From positions 1 to 64,000 of the forward strand of contig JADGOE010000005.1 in NCBI GenBank assembly GCA_017883135.1: a stretch of 64,000 nucleotides of DNA, given 5' to 3'. Below the pieces are notes generated by a model. It searched no databases. It was not told the origin of the DNA and saw only the letters and a list, made by a program, of their open reading frames with translations. Below are positions 44,473 to 53,268 of this stretch, one piece after another (position 1 is the stretch's first letter; each line of letters opens with the position of its first letter). A program made the position numbers and the translations under genes. Source of the DNA: Acidimicrobiales bacterium (lineage in GTDB: Bacteria; Actinomycetota; Acidimicrobiia; Acidimicrobiales; RAAP-2).

Positions 44473-46206
44473 TCAGATGTCCGCCTGGGTGGGATCCACC
44501 GTCGCGGTGTCGCGCCCCGACCTGAGCAGTGTCCCGGGGAGGTTGCCGGTCGGCATGCCGCCGGCCACGGTCTCGACCCCGTTGACCAGCACGCGGACCA
44601 CGCCGATGGAATCGGCGATCAGCCGTGGGCTGCCCCCGGGGAGGTCATGGACCAAAGTGGCCGGCTCCGATCCGACCGTCTCCGGATCGAAGACGAACAG
44701 GTCGGCCGCCAGGCCCTCGGCCACGCGGCCGCGGTCGTGGAGGCCGAACAGCCGGGCGGGCGCCTCCGTCATCATCTGGATGGCGCGCTCCATCGGCACC
44801 AACTTCCGCTTGCGAAGGCAGTCTCCGAGGAACGAGGTGGGGTAGTTGGAGCCGCACATCCGATCGAGATGGGCGCCGGCGTCGGATCCGCCCACCATGG
44901 CCCCGGGGTTGTTCCAGACCTCGACTCGAGCCTGCCACGACGCGTCGTCGCCGTCGGAGGCTTTGGGCCACAGCACCGTGCGCAGGTCGTCGGCGATGAC
45001 CAGATCGAGCAGCGCGTCGAAGGGGGCCTTGCCCTGCTCTTTGGCGATTGATCCGACATCTCGCCAGCTCAAGCCCTCATTTTCGAGGGCGAAGGTGTCG
45101 CCGATGATGTAGTTCGCCCAGTGGGAGAGACGGCGGAACACCCCGGCATCCTCGGAGTGGGCGACGTCGTCGAGGTGGGCCCGGACCGCCGGGTCGCGAA
45201 GCTTCTCGATCCGCTCTCCGACCGGCAGCCCCATCACGTCGCCCCAGCCGGGGATGAGGAAGAGGGCGCAGAAGGTCCGGAAGCTCATGTTCATCGGCAC
45301 CAGCGTCGGCATGGTCAGCGCCACGATGCGTCCGCCGGCCGCGGCCGCCGCCGATGAGGCCTCGAGCTGGCGCGCCGTCTTGTTCGGGGTGCGCGAGTCG
45401 ACGGTCAGCACGTTCCAGTTGAGAGGTCGGCGCGCCGTGGTGGTCATGGCGACCATCAGGTCGATCTCCTCGTCGGAGAACGTGTCCAGACACCCGTCGG
45501 TGATGTACTCGAGTGTGGTGCCCGGGTGGTCGCGTACCACTTCGCAGAAGGCCAGCATCTCCCTGCGATCGGCGTTGCGGGAGGAGATCGGGTTGCCGTC
45601 CCCGTCCGAATGGGTGCGGGACTGCGAGGAGGAGAAACCGAGCCCTCCGGCCTCGATCGATTCGGCCAGCAGCTGGGTCATTGCCGCCAGCTCCTGATCG
45701 GAGGCGACCTCTGATGCCCGATCGGATCCCATGACCCACCGGCGAAGTGCGCAGTGGCCCACCAGAAACCCGGCGTTGACCCCGAGGTTGCCCTCGAGCC
45801 GATCGAGGTACTCGCCGAAACTGGTCCAGTCCCAGGCGATCCCGTTCTCGAGCGCGTCGAGGGGCATGCCCTCGACCTTTGCCATCATCCGGCGGATGTA
45901 GTCATGATCGGCCGCCTTGATCGGGGCCAGGGTGAATCCGCAGTTTCCGCCGATCACCGTCGTTACGCCGTGGAGGTTCGACGGAGAGGCGGTGGGGTCC
46001 CAGAAGAGCTGGGCGTCATAGTGGGTGTGGGGGTCGATGATGCCCGGGGCGACCACCATGCCCTCGGCGTCCAGCTCGGTTGCGCCGACGTCTCCCACCT
46101 CGCCCACGGCCACGATCATCCCGCTCCGGATGCCGACGTCGGCTCGACGTCCGGGAGCGCCGGTCCCGTCGACGACCAGGCCGTTGCGGATGACGTAATC
46201 GAGCAT
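44473..46206 (-). CDS. N-acyl-D-amino-acid deacylase-type amidohydrolase
   Basis: A 577-residue amidohydrolase-superfamily enzyme. APGIIDPHTHYDAQLFWDP carries the HxH metal pair, GVTTVIGGNCGFTLAP is a family hallmark, and GGSDAGAHLDRMC supplies the late Asp/His. The flanking beta-sandwich is formed by both termini (NGLVVDGTGAPG; RVLVNGVETV). Substrate is not certain; D-aminoacylase, or deacylases of lipid-like amides, are possible. AAGGGA precedes the ATG. A perfect palindromic operator lies about 75-95 nt upstream. Confidence 0.85.
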   Translation of the reverse strand: MLDYVIRNGLVVDGTGAPGRRADVGIRSGMIVAVGEVGDVGATELDAEGMVVAPGIIDPHTHYDAQLFWDPTASPSNLHGVTTVIGGNCGFTLAPIKAADHDYIRRMMAKVEGMPLDALENGIAWDWTSFGEYLDRLEGNLGVNAGFLVGHCALRRWVMGSDRASEVASDQELAAMTQLLAESIEAGGLGFSSSQSRTHSDGDGNPISSRNADRREMLAFCEVVRDHPGTTLEYITDGCLDTFSDEEIDLMVAMTTTARRPLNWNVLTVDSRTPNKTARQLEASSAAAAAGGRIVALTMPTLVPMNMSFRTFCALFLIPGWGDVMGLPVGERIEKLRDPAVRAHLDDVAHSEDAGVFRRLSHWANYIIGDTFALENEGLSWRDVGSIAKEQGKAPFDALLDLVIADDLRTVLWPKASDGDDASWQARVEVWNNPGAMVGGSDAGAHLDRMCGSNYPTSFLGDCLRKRKLVPMERAIQMMTEAPARLFGLHDRGRVAEGLAADLFVFDPETVGSEPATLVHDLPGGSPRLIADSIGVVRVLVNGVETVAGGMPTGNLPGTLLRSGRDTATVDPTQADI

Positions 46207-46280
46207 GGTGGTGTTCCCTTCATGTGGTGGGCGAGGCGTTCTTGCGAGCCCTGCGAGCCCTGCGCCGGGCTCGGGCTCAG

Positions 46281-46299
46281 AACTGACAGACCGTCAGTT
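46281..46299. promoter_or_regulatory. Palindromic operator upstream of the D-aminoacylase-type gene
   Basis: AACTGACAGACCGTCAGTT: perfect 7-bp arms around a 5-nt spacer, the best copy of the window. It overlaps a minus-strand TAAACT -10 box (46301-46296) and would also lie upstream of the plus-strand MscS gene. Confidence 0.65.
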
Positions 46300-46301
46300 T
46301 A
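46296..46301 (-). promoter_or_regulatory. -10 box of the D-aminoacylase-type gene
   Basis: Minus-strand TAAACT overlaps the operator, so repressor and RNA polymerase binding should be exclusive. Confidence 0.4.
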
Positions 46302-46412
46302 CGGCACTCCCACCGCGGACGCCGGACTGACGGCCCCGGCCGGCACGACGGACGATGGTAATTTCCGCACATCCACCACTCTTGGTTTCAGAACCACCTC
46401 CTGCCCGTCATC

Positions 46413-47231
46413 GTGCTGCTGCTGGGGGCCGGGCTCGCCGTCCGGTTCGCCCACTGGATGGGGGAGAGGCGCCGCCGTTGGATCGATGTCCAGATCCGCC
46501 GCCAGATCGAGTCGGGAGCGGTGGCTTCTGAGGGGCTCAAACGCTCGCGGGCCATCAGCGAGGCGATCGAGTGGGTGGCGGTGGCCTTGACCTACTTCAT
46601 CGCGTCCATCCTCGCGTTCGATCGGCTGGGGATCCCTCTCACCACTCTGGTGGCCCCGGCCACGGTGGTCGGCATCGGACTGGGCTTCGGGGCCCAGCAG
46701 ATGGTCGGTGACCTGCTGGCCGGGTTCTTCCTGTTCGCCGAGCGCCAGTTCGCCTTCGGTGACGTGATCCGGCTGTCGGTGCCCGGCCAGACGGCGGGGA
46801 TCACCGGCACGGTCGAAGAGCTGACCCTCCGGGTCACCAAGCTTCGTACGGCCCAGGGGGAGTTGGTCGTGGTCCCCAACAGCGCGCTGCGTCAGGTCAC
46901 CAATCTCTCGAAGGACTGGTCGCGAGCGGTCATCGACATCCCGGTGCAGGTGACCGAAGACCTCGGGCGGGTGACCGCCTTGTTGAGGGAGGTTGTCGGA
47001 GAGATGGCGACGGAGACCCGGTGGAGCGATCTGCTCCTCGGTGATCCGGTGGTGGCCGGAGTGGAGACCATCGACGTCGGGTACGTCCAGCTCCGACTCA
47101 TCGCCCGCACCTTGCCCGGACGCCAGTTCGAGGTGGCCCGGGAGATCCGTTACCGGGCGGCCACCGCACTGCGCTCGGCCGGCATCACCTCGCCGGCCGT
47201 GGGGGACAGCGGCGCCCGGACCGTGCCGTGA
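46413..47231 (+). CDS. MscS-family mechanosensitive ion channel
   Basis: A 272-residue channel protein. Two membrane segments precede the pore helix VVGIGLGFGAQQMVGDLLAGFFLFAERQF, followed by the beta-domain VIRLSVPGQTAGITGTVEELTLRVTKLR and VVVPNSALRQVTN, all typical of MscS. Start is uncertain: the frame is open from 46362 (encoding a plausible extra segment FQNHLLPVIV) but has no ATG, GTG or TTG before GTG 46413. It would relieve osmotic downshock. The stop overlaps the next gene (GTGA). Confidence 0.85.
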   Translation: MLLLGAGLAVRFAHWMGERRRRWIDVQIRRQIESGAVASEGLKRSRAISEAIEWVAVALTYFIASILAFDRLGIPLTTLVAPATVVGIGLGFGAQQMVGDLLAGFFLFAERQFAFGDVIRLSVPGQTAGITGTVEELTLRVTKLRTAQGELVVVPNSALRQVTNLSKDWSRAVIDIPVQVTEDLGRVTALLREVVGEMATETRWSDLLLGDPVVAGVETIDVGYVQLRLIARTLPGRQFEVAREIRYRAATALRSAGITSPAVGDSGARTVP

Positions 47232-47776
47232 GCGACCAGTCCGGGGACGGCGGCCAGGCCTCGCTCGACGACGAGGAGACGGTGCCGGGTGGCGATGGCC
47301 CGGCCCCTGCCGACGCGGGCTCCGACCCAGGTGCCACCCAGCACAGCGCCCTGGTCGGGTTCATGTCGGTGCCGGTCCATCGGCGGTTCCCGATCCGACG
47401 GTCGACCCTGGTGATGGCGCTGGCGTTCCTCGCCTTTGGGACCTGGTGCTACCTCTACCCGCCCGATGGACCGGCCGCCACGGGCACTTCCAACACCGTC
47501 CCGGCGATACCGGGCATCACATCGACGACCACGACCACGACCACGACCGCTCCGCCACCGTCGCCCACCACGACCCGGCCTCCGAGTGCTTCGAGCACCA
47601 CCTCGACCACGACAGGACCGCCCGCCGCGTCCACGACCACCCCCAACGGCGCGGCGTCATCGACGACCACGTCGGCGGGACGGTCGACCACGACGACCGT
47701 CAAGGGCACGGCGTCATCGACCACCACCACGGCCACGTCCACCTCGGGGACCGGCCAGACAACCTCGACCCCCTGA
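47228..47776 (+). CDS. Single-pass membrane protein with long Thr/Ser/Pro-rich tail
   Basis: A 182-residue protein. An acidic N-terminus is followed by one membrane helix (STLVMALAFLAFGTWCYLYP, about 58-77) and a tail of about 100 residues made almost only of Thr, Ser, Pro, Ala and Gly. Such tails are candidates for O-mannosylation or wall-spanning spacers. It overlaps the mscS stop by 4 nt, suggesting coupled expression with the channel. No function is known. Confidence 0.65.
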   Translation: MSDQSGDGGQASLDDEETVPGGDGPAPADAGSDPGATQHSALVGFMSVPVHRRFPIRRSTLVMALAFLAFGTWCYLYPPDGPAATGTSNTVPAIPGITSTTTTTTTTAPPPSPTTTRPPSASSTTSTTTGPPAASTTTPNGAASSTTTSAGRSTTTTVKGTASSTTTTATSTSGTGQTTSTP

Positions 47777-47803
47777 CCCGGCGGTGCCGGTCGTGACCCG
47801 CGC

Positions 47804-48784
47804 TCAGGAGCCGAGCAGTGGCGCCACGTCACCTCCGAAGGCGGCGATCTGGTCGCACAGCTCCCCGACGGTGCGGGACGGGAACCGCACCTGCACCTGT
47901 CCCACCCCGGCGTCGGCAAAGGTGCGCAGGTACTCGGCGACCACCTCGGGCGGCCCGGCCACGGTGCCCTTGGGTACGTCGAGGCCCGGTGGTGGCGAGC
48001 CCACGTAGAGGAACTCGGAGATTCCGCCGATGTCGAGCGGCGCCCCGTCCCGGTGCTCGTCGCGTAGGCGTCGCAGCTGGCCCAGGAGCTCCGCGTTGGG
48101 CCCGAGGGACTGGGGAAGCCAGCCGTCGGCGAAGCGGGCGGTCCGGCGGAGTGCGGCCGGTGACGAGCCGCCGGTCCAGATGGGTGGGCGCGGCGACTGG
48201 ACCGGCCTGGGGCGGAGGCCCAGGCCCAAGGCCTTCCACCGCGGGCCCTCCAGCGAGGGTAACTCTTCGGACAGGCCCTTGGCCAGGCCGGCGATGGCCT
48301 CGTCCGTGGCCGGTCCACGGTGATCGAAGTCGGGGCCCATCTGGTCGAACTCCTCGTTGACGTGCCCGGCACCGACTCCGCAGATCACCCGGCCAGCCGA
48401 CAGCACGTCGATGGTGGCGAACTCCTTGGCTGCACGCAGCGGATGCCGTAACGCCAGCACGTAGATGTGGGACAGGAGCCGGATGTCGGTGGTGACCCCG
48501 GCCAGCCAGCCGAGGGTGGCGATGGTGTCGTACCAGGTCGTGCTCATGGCACCGGCCAGGCGCTCGGGGATGAACGTGTGGTCGCAGACGCCGACATAGA
48601 AGAAGCCGGCAGCCTCGCAGGCCAGGGCGACCGCGGCAAGTTCGTCGGGGCCGGCCGTCGGCTCCCAGGGCTGGACGTAGATGGTGGACTGCGACTGGAC
48701 GGGCAGCTGCATGCCGAACACCGTCCGGCCTGTTGGCAGCACGGTGACGACGTCCGCGGGCGGGGTGACGGGGGAGTTGCTCAC
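47804..48784 (-). CDS. LLM-class (luciferase-like, probably F420-dependent) oxidoreductase
   Basis: A 326-residue TIM-barrel flavin/F420 enzyme. ALACEAAGFFYVGVCDHTFIP, IRLLSHIYVLALRHPLRAAKEFATIDVLSAGRVICGVGAGHVNEEF and PPIWTGGSSPAALRRTARFADGWLP are characteristic. Actinobacterial members usually use F420. The substrate is unknown. It lies 9 nt after the acyl-CoA dehydrogenase gene. It also has TAATGT 6 nt before its GTG and no ribosome binding site, so it may be expressed both from the operon and from its own leaderless promoter. Confidence 0.85.
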   Translation of the reverse strand: MSNSPVTPPADVVTVLPTGRTVFGMQLPVQSQSTIYVQPWEPTAGPDELAAVALACEAAGFFYVGVCDHTFIPERLAGAMSTTWYDTIATLGWLAGVTTDIRLLSHIYVLALRHPLRAAKEFATIDVLSAGRVICGVGAGHVNEEFDQMGPDFDHRGPATDEAIAGLAKGLSEELPSLEGPRWKALGLGLRPRPVQSPRPPIWTGGSSPAALRRTARFADGWLPQSLGPNAELLGQLRRLRDEHRDGAPLDIGGISEFLYVGSPPPGLDVPKGTVAGPPEVVAEYLRTFADAGVGQVQVRFPSRTVGELCDQIAAFGGDVAPLLGS

Positions 48785-48796
48785 CGGATCACATTA
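48785..48796 (-). promoter_or_regulatory. Leaderless promoter of the LLM oxidoreductase
   Basis: Minus-strand TAATGT (48796-48791), then GATCCG, then GTG 48784. It overlaps the stop codon of the upstream gene. Confidence 0.4.
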
Positions 48797-49792
48797 CGAC
48801 CCGGTCAGAGACTCGGCCAGGGACTCGGCAAGTTCGGTTTCGGTCCCGAACTGGGTGGCGAGTACCCGCGCCCGTTTGTAGGCCAGATGGGCGGGTACCT
48901 CCCAGGTGAACCCCATGCCGCCGTGGACCTGGATGCACGATCGTCCGTTGGTGACGGCGGCTTCGTCGGCCAGCAGCTTGGCCCCGGCTGCGGCCACCAG
49001 GGGGTCACCGACATCGGGCTGGTCGACGGTGACCGCTGCGGCGTGGACCGCGCATCGGGCGACCTCGGTGCGCACCGCCATGTCGGCACAGAGGTGCTTG
49101 ATGGCTTGGAAGCCCCCGATCGGCCGACCGAATTGCCGTCGCTGCTTGGCGTACCCGACCGCCAGTTCCGTGGTCCATGCCGCCGACCCGAGTTGGAGCG
49201 CGGCGGTGAGCACGGCACCGTCCCTCCGCCACCAGGCGGCGATCTCGGGCCCGGCCACCGGCGTGCCTTCCGGCAGCGCCGGCACCGTCCATACCGGGGT
49301 CAGCGGGTCCATCGGCCGGTTCAGCCGGGTGGCGCCCAGCAACTCGGGATCCACCGAGGAGATCCCGGTAGCCGACAGGACCAGCAGGACATCGAGATCG
49401 CCCAGGTGCTCGATGACCACCGGGTGCACGCCGCTCGCCGGGACGGCCGGGTCGGGGCGCTCGACGAGACCGACCACCACCGAACCGTCGTCGGCACCGT
49501 CGATCAAGCCGGCGGCCAGGTGGGAGGCCACCAGCGGACCCGGCACCAGGGCGCGACCCAACTCCTCGAAGACCAGGGCGGCGTCGGCCAGCCCCAGCCC
49601 GACCCCACCCGCCGCCTCGGCCAGGCACAGGTTGAAGACACCGGCCTCGCCGAGCTGTCGCCACCCCGCCCGGTCGACGACCCGGTCGGCCGATTCGACC
49701 AGGCGCACCTGCTCGAGCGGGAACCGGCCCTCGCACAGGCGCCGCACCCCCTGGGCCAGGTCGACCTGGAGCTCGGTCAGTTCGAAGTCCAT
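48794..49792 (-). CDS. Acyl-CoA dehydrogenase, short subunit of a heteromeric pair
   Basis: A 332-residue ACAD-fold protein. The conserved C-terminal parts are QRRQFGRPIGGFQAIKHLCADM, and HGGMGFTWEVPAHLAYKRARVL. The middle beta domain is reduced and the usual catalytic Glu region is not evident. Such short partners combine with a full-length chain to form alpha2beta2 dehydrogenases, as described for the FadE26/27 and FadE28/29 sterol enzymes. The full-length partner is immediately upstream. ATG 49792 is chosen over the longer frame, which is Arg/His-rich and unnatural. Confidence 0.82.
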   Translation of the reverse strand: MDFELTELQVDLAQGVRRLCEGRFPLEQVRLVESADRVVDRAGWRQLGEAGVFNLCLAEAAGGVGLGLADAALVFEELGRALVPGPLVASHLAAGLIDGADDGSVVVGLVERPDPAVPASGVHPVVIEHLGDLDVLLVLSATGISSVDPELLGATRLNRPMDPLTPVWTVPALPEGTPVAGPEIAAWWRRDGAVLTAALQLGSAAWTTELAVGYAKQRRQFGRPIGGFQAIKHLCADMAVRTEVARCAVHAAAVTVDQPDVGDPLVAAAGAKLLADEAAVTNGRSCIQVHGGMGFTWEVPAHLAYKRARVLATQFGTETELAESLAESLTGS

Positions 49793-49862
49793 GTTCCCGT
49801 CCCGCCCCTTCGCGCTCGGCCCGGTCGGGTGGTGCACGGCCGCAGCGGTGTCGACCGTGTGC

Positions 49863-51107
49863 TCATGACGGTGTGGCCGCCGGCGCGGCCGCACCGGCGG
49901 CCGCCGGTGCAGCGACTGCGGGCTCCTTGGGGAGACCCAGGATCCGCTCGCCGACGATGTTCCGTTGGATCTGCGAGGTCCCCGCGGCGATGGTCAAGGA
50001 GATGCCCCGCAGCCAGTCCTCGACCATGGTCTCGGCCGGCAACGGCCCGTTGCCGTCGAGGCCCTCGACGTCATCGGCCGCCAGACCGGCCCGGCCCAAC
50101 AATGCCAGCGAGAACTCGCCCAGCTTGTGGCGCGTTTCGGAGTAGGCGAGCTTGAAGAAGGTCCCACCCACCCCCGGCACCCCGGTGCGGGCGGCCTGGG
50201 ACACGTTGCGCTTAGTCAGTGCCCACAAGGCGTCGAGCTCGGCACGCAGATGGCCGGCCTGTCGTCGGACGCCGGGGTCTGACCATGCACCGGTCCGCTG
50301 TGCCAGGGCCACCGTGCTCACCAGCAGCTCGATGGCTTCGAGCAGATCGCCGACGAAGGCCGTGCCGCGTTCGAAGTTCAAGGTGACCATGGTCACCCTC
50401 CAACCGTCGTTCTCGTCGCCGACCCGGTTCGACACCGGCACCCGCACCTCGTCGAGGAACAGCTCCGCGAACTCGGTCGACCCGGCAATGGTGGTGAGCG
50501 GCCGGATCTCGACACCGGGGGTGTCCATGGGAAGGATCAGCCACGAGATCCCCCGGTGGCGGCTGTCGTCGCCACCGGTGCGGACCAAGAGCTCGCAGTA
50601 GTCGGCCACTTCGGCATGCGAGGTCCAGATCTTCGAGCCGGTCACCACGTAGTCGTCACCATCGCGGACGGCCCGGGTGCGCATCGACGCCAGGTCGCTG
50701 CCGGCGTCGGGTTCGGAGAACCCCTGGCACCACACCTCGTCGCCCCGGAGGATGGGGGGCAGGTAACGCCGGCGCTGCTCGGCGGTCCCCTCGGCGATGA
50801 CGGTGGGACCTGCGTGGAGCAGTCCAACGAAGTTGACCCCCACGTAGGGGGCGTGGGCCCGCTCGAGCTCCTTTTTGAAGACGAGCTCCTCGACGGGGGA
50901 CGACCCGCGGCCACCACCTTCGACCGGCCAGTCGACCCCGGCGTAGCCGGCATCGAAGAGCAGCCGTTGCCAGTAGGTGTCATAGGCGCGGCGCCCCGGC
51001 CAATCGTCGGGCGACGGCTTCGGTGGAAGGTTCGGGAGGGTGGCCTCGAGCCAGCTGCGAAGCTCGTGTCGAAACGCCTGTTCGGCGTCGGTGTACCGCA
51101 GGTCCAT
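49863..51107 (-). CDS. Acyl-CoA dehydrogenase, large subunit of a heteromeric pair
   Basis: A 414-residue ACAD. It starts MDLRYTDAEQAFRHELRSWL, has the FAD-binding WCQGFSEPDAGSDLASMRTRA and KIWTSHAEVADYC, and ends with ISLTIAAGTSQIQRNIVGERILGLPK. A low-complexity Ala/Pro tail follows. The next gene downstream is its short partner. It lies 28 nt downstream of the amidohydrolase gene. The order amidohydrolase - large - small suggests one catabolic transcript starting at 52335. Confidence 0.88.
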   Translation of the reverse strand: MDLRYTDAEQAFRHELRSWLEATLPNLPPKPSPDDWPGRRAYDTYWQRLLFDAGYAGVDWPVEGGGRGSSPVEELVFKKELERAHAPYVGVNFVGLLHAGPTVIAEGTAEQRRRYLPPILRGDEVWCQGFSEPDAGSDLASMRTRAVRDGDDYVVTGSKIWTSHAEVADYCELLVRTGGDDSRHRGISWLILPMDTPGVEIRPLTTIAGSTEFAELFLDEVRVPVSNRVGDENDGWRVTMVTLNFERGTAFVGDLLEAIELLVSTVALAQRTGAWSDPGVRRQAGHLRAELDALWALTKRNVSQAARTGVPGVGGTFFKLAYSETRHKLGEFSLALLGRAGLAADDVEGLDGNGPLPAETMVEDWLRGISLTIAAGTSQIQRNIVGERILGLPKEPAVAAPAAAGAAAPAATPS

Positions 51108-51135
51108 GGGGGAGTGGCGGCCTAGGCCCGCGAGA

Positions 51136-52335
51136 TCACTTGAAGTCGAGGTCGTAGAGCTTGATGGCGTTGCCCCGGAGGATCTTGTACTTCGCGTCGT
51201 CGCTGAGGTCCTTCATCTGCTTCTCCGCGATCTGGCGGGTGTGGGGCCACGTGGAGTCCGAGTGGGGATAGTCCGACTCGTAGGTGATGTTGTCCACGCC
51301 GATCTCGTCGACCGACCGGAGTCCGTGGGCGTCGTCGAAGAAGCACCCGTAGATCTGGCGGTGGAAGTAGGTGGACGGCGGCTCGGGAACGATGTCGGCC
51401 ACCCCGCCCCATCCCCGGTTCTCCTCCCAGACCTTGTCGGCCCGCTCGAGGATGTAGGGGATCCATCCGATCTGCCCCTCGGCATAGGCCAGCTTGAGGT
51501 CGGGGAAGCGGACCAGCACCCCCGAGAACATGAAGTCGACCATCGAGAAGGTGGCGTTGGTATGGGTCAGGGTGGACCCGACGGCCGGCGGCGCATCGGC
51601 CGAGGTGGACGGCATCTTCGACGACGAGCCGATGTGCATGTTGACCACGGTGCCGGTCTCCGCGCACGCACGGAAGAATGGGTCCCAGTAATGGTCGGGA
51701 TCGTGGACGGAGGGCAGCCCGAGGAACGGCGGGATCTCGCTGAAGCACACCGCGCGCACGCCTCGCGCTGCGTTGCGCCGGACCTCCTCGGCGGCCAGTT
51801 CGGCGTCCCACAGCGGAATGAGGGTCAGCGGGATGAGCCTGCCCTCGGCCTCGGGACCGCACCACTCCTCGACCATCCAGTCGTTGTAGGCCTTGACGCA
51901 CAGCAGGCCGAGCTCCTTGTCCTTTGCCTCGGTGAAGGTCTGACCGCAGAATCGCGGAAAGGTGGGGAAGCAGAGCGACGCCTCGAGATGGTTGATGTCC
52001 ATGTCCTCGAGACGAGGGGGGACCAGGTAGGAGCCCGGACGCATCTCCTCGTAGGTGATGCCCCGCATGGTGACCTCGTCGCGGGGCACGCCGACCGCGG
52101 AGTCGACCCTGAGCAGCGGGCGCTTGAGGTCCTCGTAGTACCACCAGTCGGTAGGAACGCCTTGCGAGCCCGGCGTGACCGTGAGCTTTCCTCCGATGAA
52201 GGTGACCTCACCCATCGGGCCCCGGACCACCCGGGGCCCGACCTCGTGGTACTTCTTCGGGAGGCGGTCCGTCCAGACGTTGGCGGGCTCGACGACGTGG
52301 TCGTCGACGGAGATGATCTTCGGGAGGTCGGCCAT
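51136..52335 (-). CDS. Amidohydrolase-2 family (TIM-barrel metal-dependent) hydrolase
   Basis: A 399-residue enzyme. IISVDDHVVEPANVW at the start (SxDxHxxE), VNMHIGSSSKM, LAYAEGQIGWIPYILERAD and ITYESDYPHSDSTWP are hallmarks of the amidohydrolase-2 / ACMSD-like group that is abundant beside acyl-CoA dehydrogenases in actinobacteria. Reaction unknown. The gene leads an operon with two dehydrogenase subunits and the LLM oxidoreductase. ATG 52335 lies 6 nt after TACACT (leaderless), and a palindromic operator covers the -35. Confidence 0.87.
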   Translation of the reverse strand: MADLPKIISVDDHVVEPANVWTDRLPKKYHEVGPRVVRGPMGEVTFIGGKLTVTPGSQGVPTDWWYYEDLKRPLLRVDSAVGVPRDEVTMRGITYEEMRPGSYLVPPRLEDMDINHLEASLCFPTFPRFCGQTFTEAKDKELGLLCVKAYNDWMVEEWCGPEAEGRLIPLTLIPLWDAELAAEEVRRNAARGVRAVCFSEIPPFLGLPSVHDPDHYWDPFFRACAETGTVVNMHIGSSSKMPSTSADAPPAVGSTLTHTNATFSMVDFMFSGVLVRFPDLKLAYAEGQIGWIPYILERADKVWEENRGWGGVADIVPEPPSTYFHRQIYGCFFDDAHGLRSVDEIGVDNITYESDYPHSDSTWPHTRQIAEKQMKDLSDDAKYKILRGNAIKLYDLDFK

Positions 52336-52370
52336 TGGGCGAGTGTATCCCCCGTTCTGACGGTGTGTCA
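52336..52370 (-). promoter_or_regulatory. Operator-controlled leaderless promoter of the amidohydrolase operon
   Basis: On the minus strand TGACAC (-35, 52370-52365), a 17-nt spacer, TACACT (-10, 52347-52342), CGCCCA, then ATG 52335. The -35 hexamer is part of the palindrome at 52357-52371, a textbook repression geometry. Confidence 0.6.
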
Positions 52371-52371
52371 G
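52357..52371. promoter_or_regulatory. Palindromic operator at the amidohydrolase promoter
   Basis: CTGACGGTGTGTCAG, with 5-bp perfect arms. Read on the minus strand it is CTGACACACCGTCAG, differing by one base from the core of the copy at 61159-61181. Confidence 0.65.
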
Positions 52372-52390
52372 GTGAGGCGGGCCCCGCTGA

Positions 52391-53200
52391 TCAAACCATG
52401 GCCACCCCACCGTTGGGCCGGATGACCTGGCCTGTCATGAAGCGGGCCGCATCCGATGCCAGGTAGAGGACCGCGGCGGCGATGTCCTCGGGCTCCCCGA
52501 TCTTCCGCAACGGCGTGAACTTCCGCATGGGACCGATGACCGCCTCTTGCATCTCCTCGTCCACCGTCCCATCGGGCCGGACGAAGTACCGCCCGGTCAT
52601 ACCGGTGAGCACGAACCCCGGAGCCACCGCGTTGACCCGCACGCCCTTCTTGCCGACCTCGATGGCCAACGACTTGGTCATCTGCACGACGCCGGCCTTG
52701 CAGATGGCGTAGCTCACGATGTTGGGGCTGGGCGCGTCGGCGGCGGCGGACGAGGCGTTGATGATGCTGCCGCCTTCGGCCTGGGTGACCATGACACGGC
52801 CTGCAGCCTGGCAGCCGAAGAACACCCCCTTGAGGTTCACCGACAGGATGCGGTCGAGGTCGTCCTCTCGGGCTTCGAGGAACGGACCCTCCACCATGAT
52901 GCCGGCGATGTTGCACCACACGTGGATGCCCCCTCGCTCGGCCAGCACCCGTTCGGCCAGGGCGTCGACGTCACCCCTGACGGAGACGTCCAGAGCGACC
53001 CCTTCGCCAGTACCCCCGGCGGCCACGATCTGCTCGGCAGTGGCGGCGGCGGTCTCCTCGTTGATGTCGGCGCAGACGACGGCGGCCCCGGCCCCGGCCA
53101 GTGCCAGAGCACTTGCCCTCCCGATGCCGCTGCCCGCCCCGGTGACCACGGCAACCTTGCCGTCGACGCGGAACGATTCGATGAGCGTGGTGGCTTCCAT
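52391..53200 (-). CDS. Short-chain dehydrogenase/reductase
   Basis: A 269-residue SDR. The cofactor motif is VVTGAGSGIGRASA, the acidic CADINEE suggests NAD preference, CNIAG replaces NNAG, and the catalytic SSAA...YAICK (Ser, Tyr, Lys) is intact. PEDIAAAVLYLASDAARFMTGQVIRPNGG closes the fold. Substrate unknown; context of acyl-CoA and amidohydrolase genes suggests a hydroxyacyl or steroid alcohol. The stop lies 55 nt before the amidohydrolase start, and a long inverted repeat lies upstream of it. Confidence 0.87.
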   Translation of the reverse strand: MEATTLIESFRVDGKVAVVTGAGSGIGRASALALAGAGAAVVCADINEETAAATAEQIVAAGGTGEGVALDVSVRGDVDALAERVLAERGGIHVWCNIAGIMVEGPFLEAREDDLDRILSVNLKGVFFGCQAAGRVMVTQAEGGSIINASSAAADAPSPNIVSYAICKAGVVQMTKSLAIEVGKKGVRVNAVAPGFVLTGMTGRYFVRPDGTVDEEMQEAVIGPMRKFTPLRKIGEPEDIAAAVLYLASDAARFMTGQVIRPNGGVAMV

Positions 53201-53235
53201 GGCGGTTTCCTACCTTCGGACGTCGGTCAGTGGTG

Positions 53236-53268
53236 CGACACCGTCGGGCGTGACGGACGACGGTGTCG
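53236..53268. repeat. Inverted repeat upstream of the SDR gene
   Basis: Perfect 11-bp arms CGACACCGTCG / CGACGGTGTCG around an 11-nt loop, 36 nt upstream of the SDR start. GTCAGTG occurs three times in the surrounding gap (near 53226, 53287 and 53320). It may be an operator or an mRNA leader hairpin. Confidence 0.45.
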
